This document shows positions 7,031-8,588 of a DNA stretch of 8,588 nt, in pieces. Every line of letters begins with the position of its first letter. Within the stretch, counting starts at the first letter, position 1. The notes beneath the pieces are model-generated. The model did no database searches. It had not been told where the DNA came from and saw nothing but the letters and a program-made list of their open reading frames with translations. The stretch is from the NCBI GenBank assembly GCA_902772795.1, contig CACYBZ010000457.1, forward strand, positions 1 to 8,588, written 5' to 3'. The translations under genes were made by a program, and so were the position numbers. This stretch comes from an uncultured Ruminococcus sp. (GTDB lineage: Bacteria > Bacillota > Clostridia > Oscillospirales > Acutalibacteraceae).

Positions 7031-8588
7031 ATGATGATGAGAATAAAAAAATATTACAGTGTAGTATCTGTCATACTTGTCTGTACAATGCTGTTCAACA
7101 TCTTTGTTCCCGTGGTGAAAGTAGCAGGAACAACGCAGATAAACGGAAAAGAAACTCTCGGCACAGATATCAGCAGTTCGGCGGGTGGTGCGGAGCAGTC
7201 AGAAACAGAATATGAAGATACACAACAAAATGTACTTACCGTATATGACGAAGAAAATATTCTGATTTATTGCTATGAGCAGTTATTGCTTATCGGAAGC
7301 GGGAAAAATCTGACAGATGCAGACTGTTTCCCCGATAAGATCGGAAACGGTGAGGCGGTCACAGACAGTAACGGGAAGTCTGTTTGCTACGACAACGATA
7401 AAAATTATCGTATTGTGCAGGATATTGCCTTGCCAAGACACGTTGTATGGAAAATACCCGAAAATTTCAGCGGAAGAATATCGGGCACACCAACGCAGTC
7501 TGAAAAGACACTCTATGACGGTGCAGAAGATGTCATTTATCTGTATAACCCGTATCAGCTTGCAGTAATGGGAATGAAAGATGCCGATACGCAGGCGGTT
7601 ATGACAGGTGACAGTGACGTTTCCACATTCGGAACAGGACAGTTGCTTTATACAGACAGCGATAATAACCGCTATCTGACGTACAGTGGCGAACATAATT
7701 ACAGAATTTCCTGTACGTTCCGTTCAGATATTACAAAACCGTCGGTATCTGTACGAAAAAAGACAGTAGCGGAACCTTCAAAGGCGGGAACAGCCTCAGT
7801 TGACGGACGTGACTTTGCAGGTCAGGTATTGAAAACCCTCAATGGAATAACCTACATTCTCATTGGTAACGAGGAACAGTTGCGGAAAATCGGTACAGAT
7901 GAAGAAGTTTTCACAGCGGTATATCAAACGGATTATGTTACAGGACAAGGACACGTTCTGGAGGAAGAAAACGGACGACTCATTCAGCTTTACGGCGGTG
8001 ACGCTGATTTGTCTGAAACACATAACGGTTATAAAGACTACGGTTTTCACAGCATTGATGATGTACACAAACCGACATCAATGTCCGTCAGATATTATGT
8101 TGGTGTCGATCAGGTAACAGGAATACCGTATACTGATATCACAAAAGCTACCACCGATAAAAACAGTCTGACAGAGGCAAGCTGGCGGACACGTAAATAT
8201 TATTCCAAAACGGAAAATTACATCATTTTCAGAGATATTGACTTAGGTGGAACGGCAAGACCATGGAAACCGCTGACATTTTCGGGAACGATGACAGGTG
8301 CAGTGGCTCAGGGTGATGAAACCATTTGGTCAGACACTGAAATTACCGCAACAACAAAGCTGGTTATTGCCAATGTCTATGTTGCCCAGAATACACCTAT
8401 TATAACGACAGATTATATGGGAGTCGGCTTTTTTGCCACGATTACCAGTAAACAAAGTGCAGAAGATATTGGTGTAACTGCAGGTACGGTAAAGGTATCG
8501 AACATTGAGTTAAGCAATGTCAGTGTCAGTAATAATACCAATCAGACAGCAGAAGATGAGTCGTTAATCGAGGTCATTCTCAATTTAG
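7031..8588 (+). CDS. Secreted GLUG-type adhesin-like protein (3'-partial)
   Basis: The frame opens after TAA at 7016 and runs off the right edge with 519 complete residues. Three in-frame ATGs (7031, 7034, 7037) follow a GTG (7028), and none has a clear ribosome binding site, so the exact start is uncertain. Counting from 7031, residues 3-34 form a signal peptide: basic RIKKYY, a hydrophobic core (VVSVILVCTMLFNIFVPVV) and a likely cleavage near 'VKVAG'. The mature part has paired 'Y.L.n..QL' phrases ('DVIYLYNPYQLAVM' at about 167, 'TYILIGNEEQLRKIG' at about 275). Next comes 'YIIFRDIDLGG...PWKPLTFSGTMTG' at about 397-420, then 'IANVYVAQN', 'GVGFFATI' and 'VSNIELSNVSVSNN' (to about 503). This order is typical of GLUG-motif and M26-N-like beta-solenoid surface proteins. 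No catalytic motif is visible in the part present. It probably acts outside the cell as an adhesin. It has its own promoter, separate from the giant gene. Confidence 0.88.
   Translation, partial: MMMRIKKYYSVVSVILVCTMLFNIFVPVVKVAGTTQINGKETLGTDISSSAGGAEQSETEYEDTQQNVLTVYDEENILIYCYEQLLLIGSGKNLTDADCFPDKIGNGEAVTDSNGKSVCYDNDKNYRIVQDIALPRHVVWKIPENFSGRISGTPTQSEKTLYDGAEDVIYLYNPYQLAVMGMKDADTQAVMTGDSDVSTFGTGQLLYTDSDNNRYLTYSGEHNYRISCTFRSDITKPSVSVRKKTVAEPSKAGTASVDGRDFAGQVLKTLNGITYILIGNEEQLRKIGTDEEVFTAVYQTDYVTGQGHVLEEENGRLIQLYGGDADLSETHNGYKDYGFHSIDDVHKPTSMSVRYYVGVDQVTGIPYTDITKATTDKNSLTEASWRTRKYYSKTENYIIFRDIDLGGTARPWKPLTFSGTMTGAVAQGDETIWSDTEITATTKLVIANVYVAQNTPIITTDYMGVGFFATITSKQSAEDIGVTAGTVKVSNIELSNVSVSNNTNQTAEDESLIEVILNL

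Noticed and set aside
7006..7215. A 69-codon + strand frame starting at a GTG upstream of the secreted-protein gene
   Set aside because: It overlaps the signal-peptide gene in another frame, has no ribosome binding site and gives a low-complexity basic product. The overlapping frame with a proper signal peptide is the real one.
7283..7696. A 137-codon minus-strand open frame inside the second surface gene
   Set aside because: It is opposite a continuous + strand frame with a clear signal peptide and GLUG-like motifs, so it is a shadow.

Overview
The window reads as part of a surface-protein locus of a Gram-positive gut or rumen anaerobe, most likely a Ruminococcus-like Oscillospiraceae. The reasons are a giant fibro-slime-type secreted protein, a small peptide of the 'MKKY..PEIEI' kind seen in Firmicutes, a GLUG-type secreted repeat protein, a strong GGAGG ribosome binding site and an AT-rich spacer. 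All genes recognised are on the + strand. The organism is inferred from pattern recall; no search was run.

Layout: (1) Positions 2-6310 hold one very large open frame that enters from the left edge, so its true start and signal peptide lie outside. It has a fibro-slime module with the GDDDVWVY signature, a pilin-like isopeptide-type domain, at least one InlB/Flg_new-like repeat and about 600 C-terminal residues I cannot assign. No LPXTG motif, dockerin or membrane helix is visible at its C-terminus. (2) Only 23 nt downstream, 6334-6474 encodes a 46-residue peptide from a TTG start with a near-perfect ribosome binding site. It is too short for most gene callers and is probably co-transcribed with the giant gene. 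(3) A 14-bp hairpin at 6480-6516 probably ends that unit. (4) Positions 6475-7030 are an AT-rich spacer with a good sigma-70-type promoter (TTGATT-N17-TAAAAT at 6803-6831), a leader hairpin and a possible six-codon upstream frame. They also hold a stop-interrupted stretch that might be a decayed gene. (5) From 7031 to the right edge runs the 5' part of a second secreted protein with a signal peptide and GLUG-like adhesin motifs; its end is outside the window.

Taken together, this looks like a cell-envelope adhesin or fibre locus: a giant secreted fibro-slime protein paired with a tiny conserved-looking peptide, followed by a separately transcribed beta-solenoid-type secreted protein. No phage, CRISPR, tRNA, rRNA or intact mobile-element features were found. 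The least explained items are the coupled 46-residue peptide, the unanchored and unassigned C-terminal third of the giant protein, and the leader of the second surface gene.
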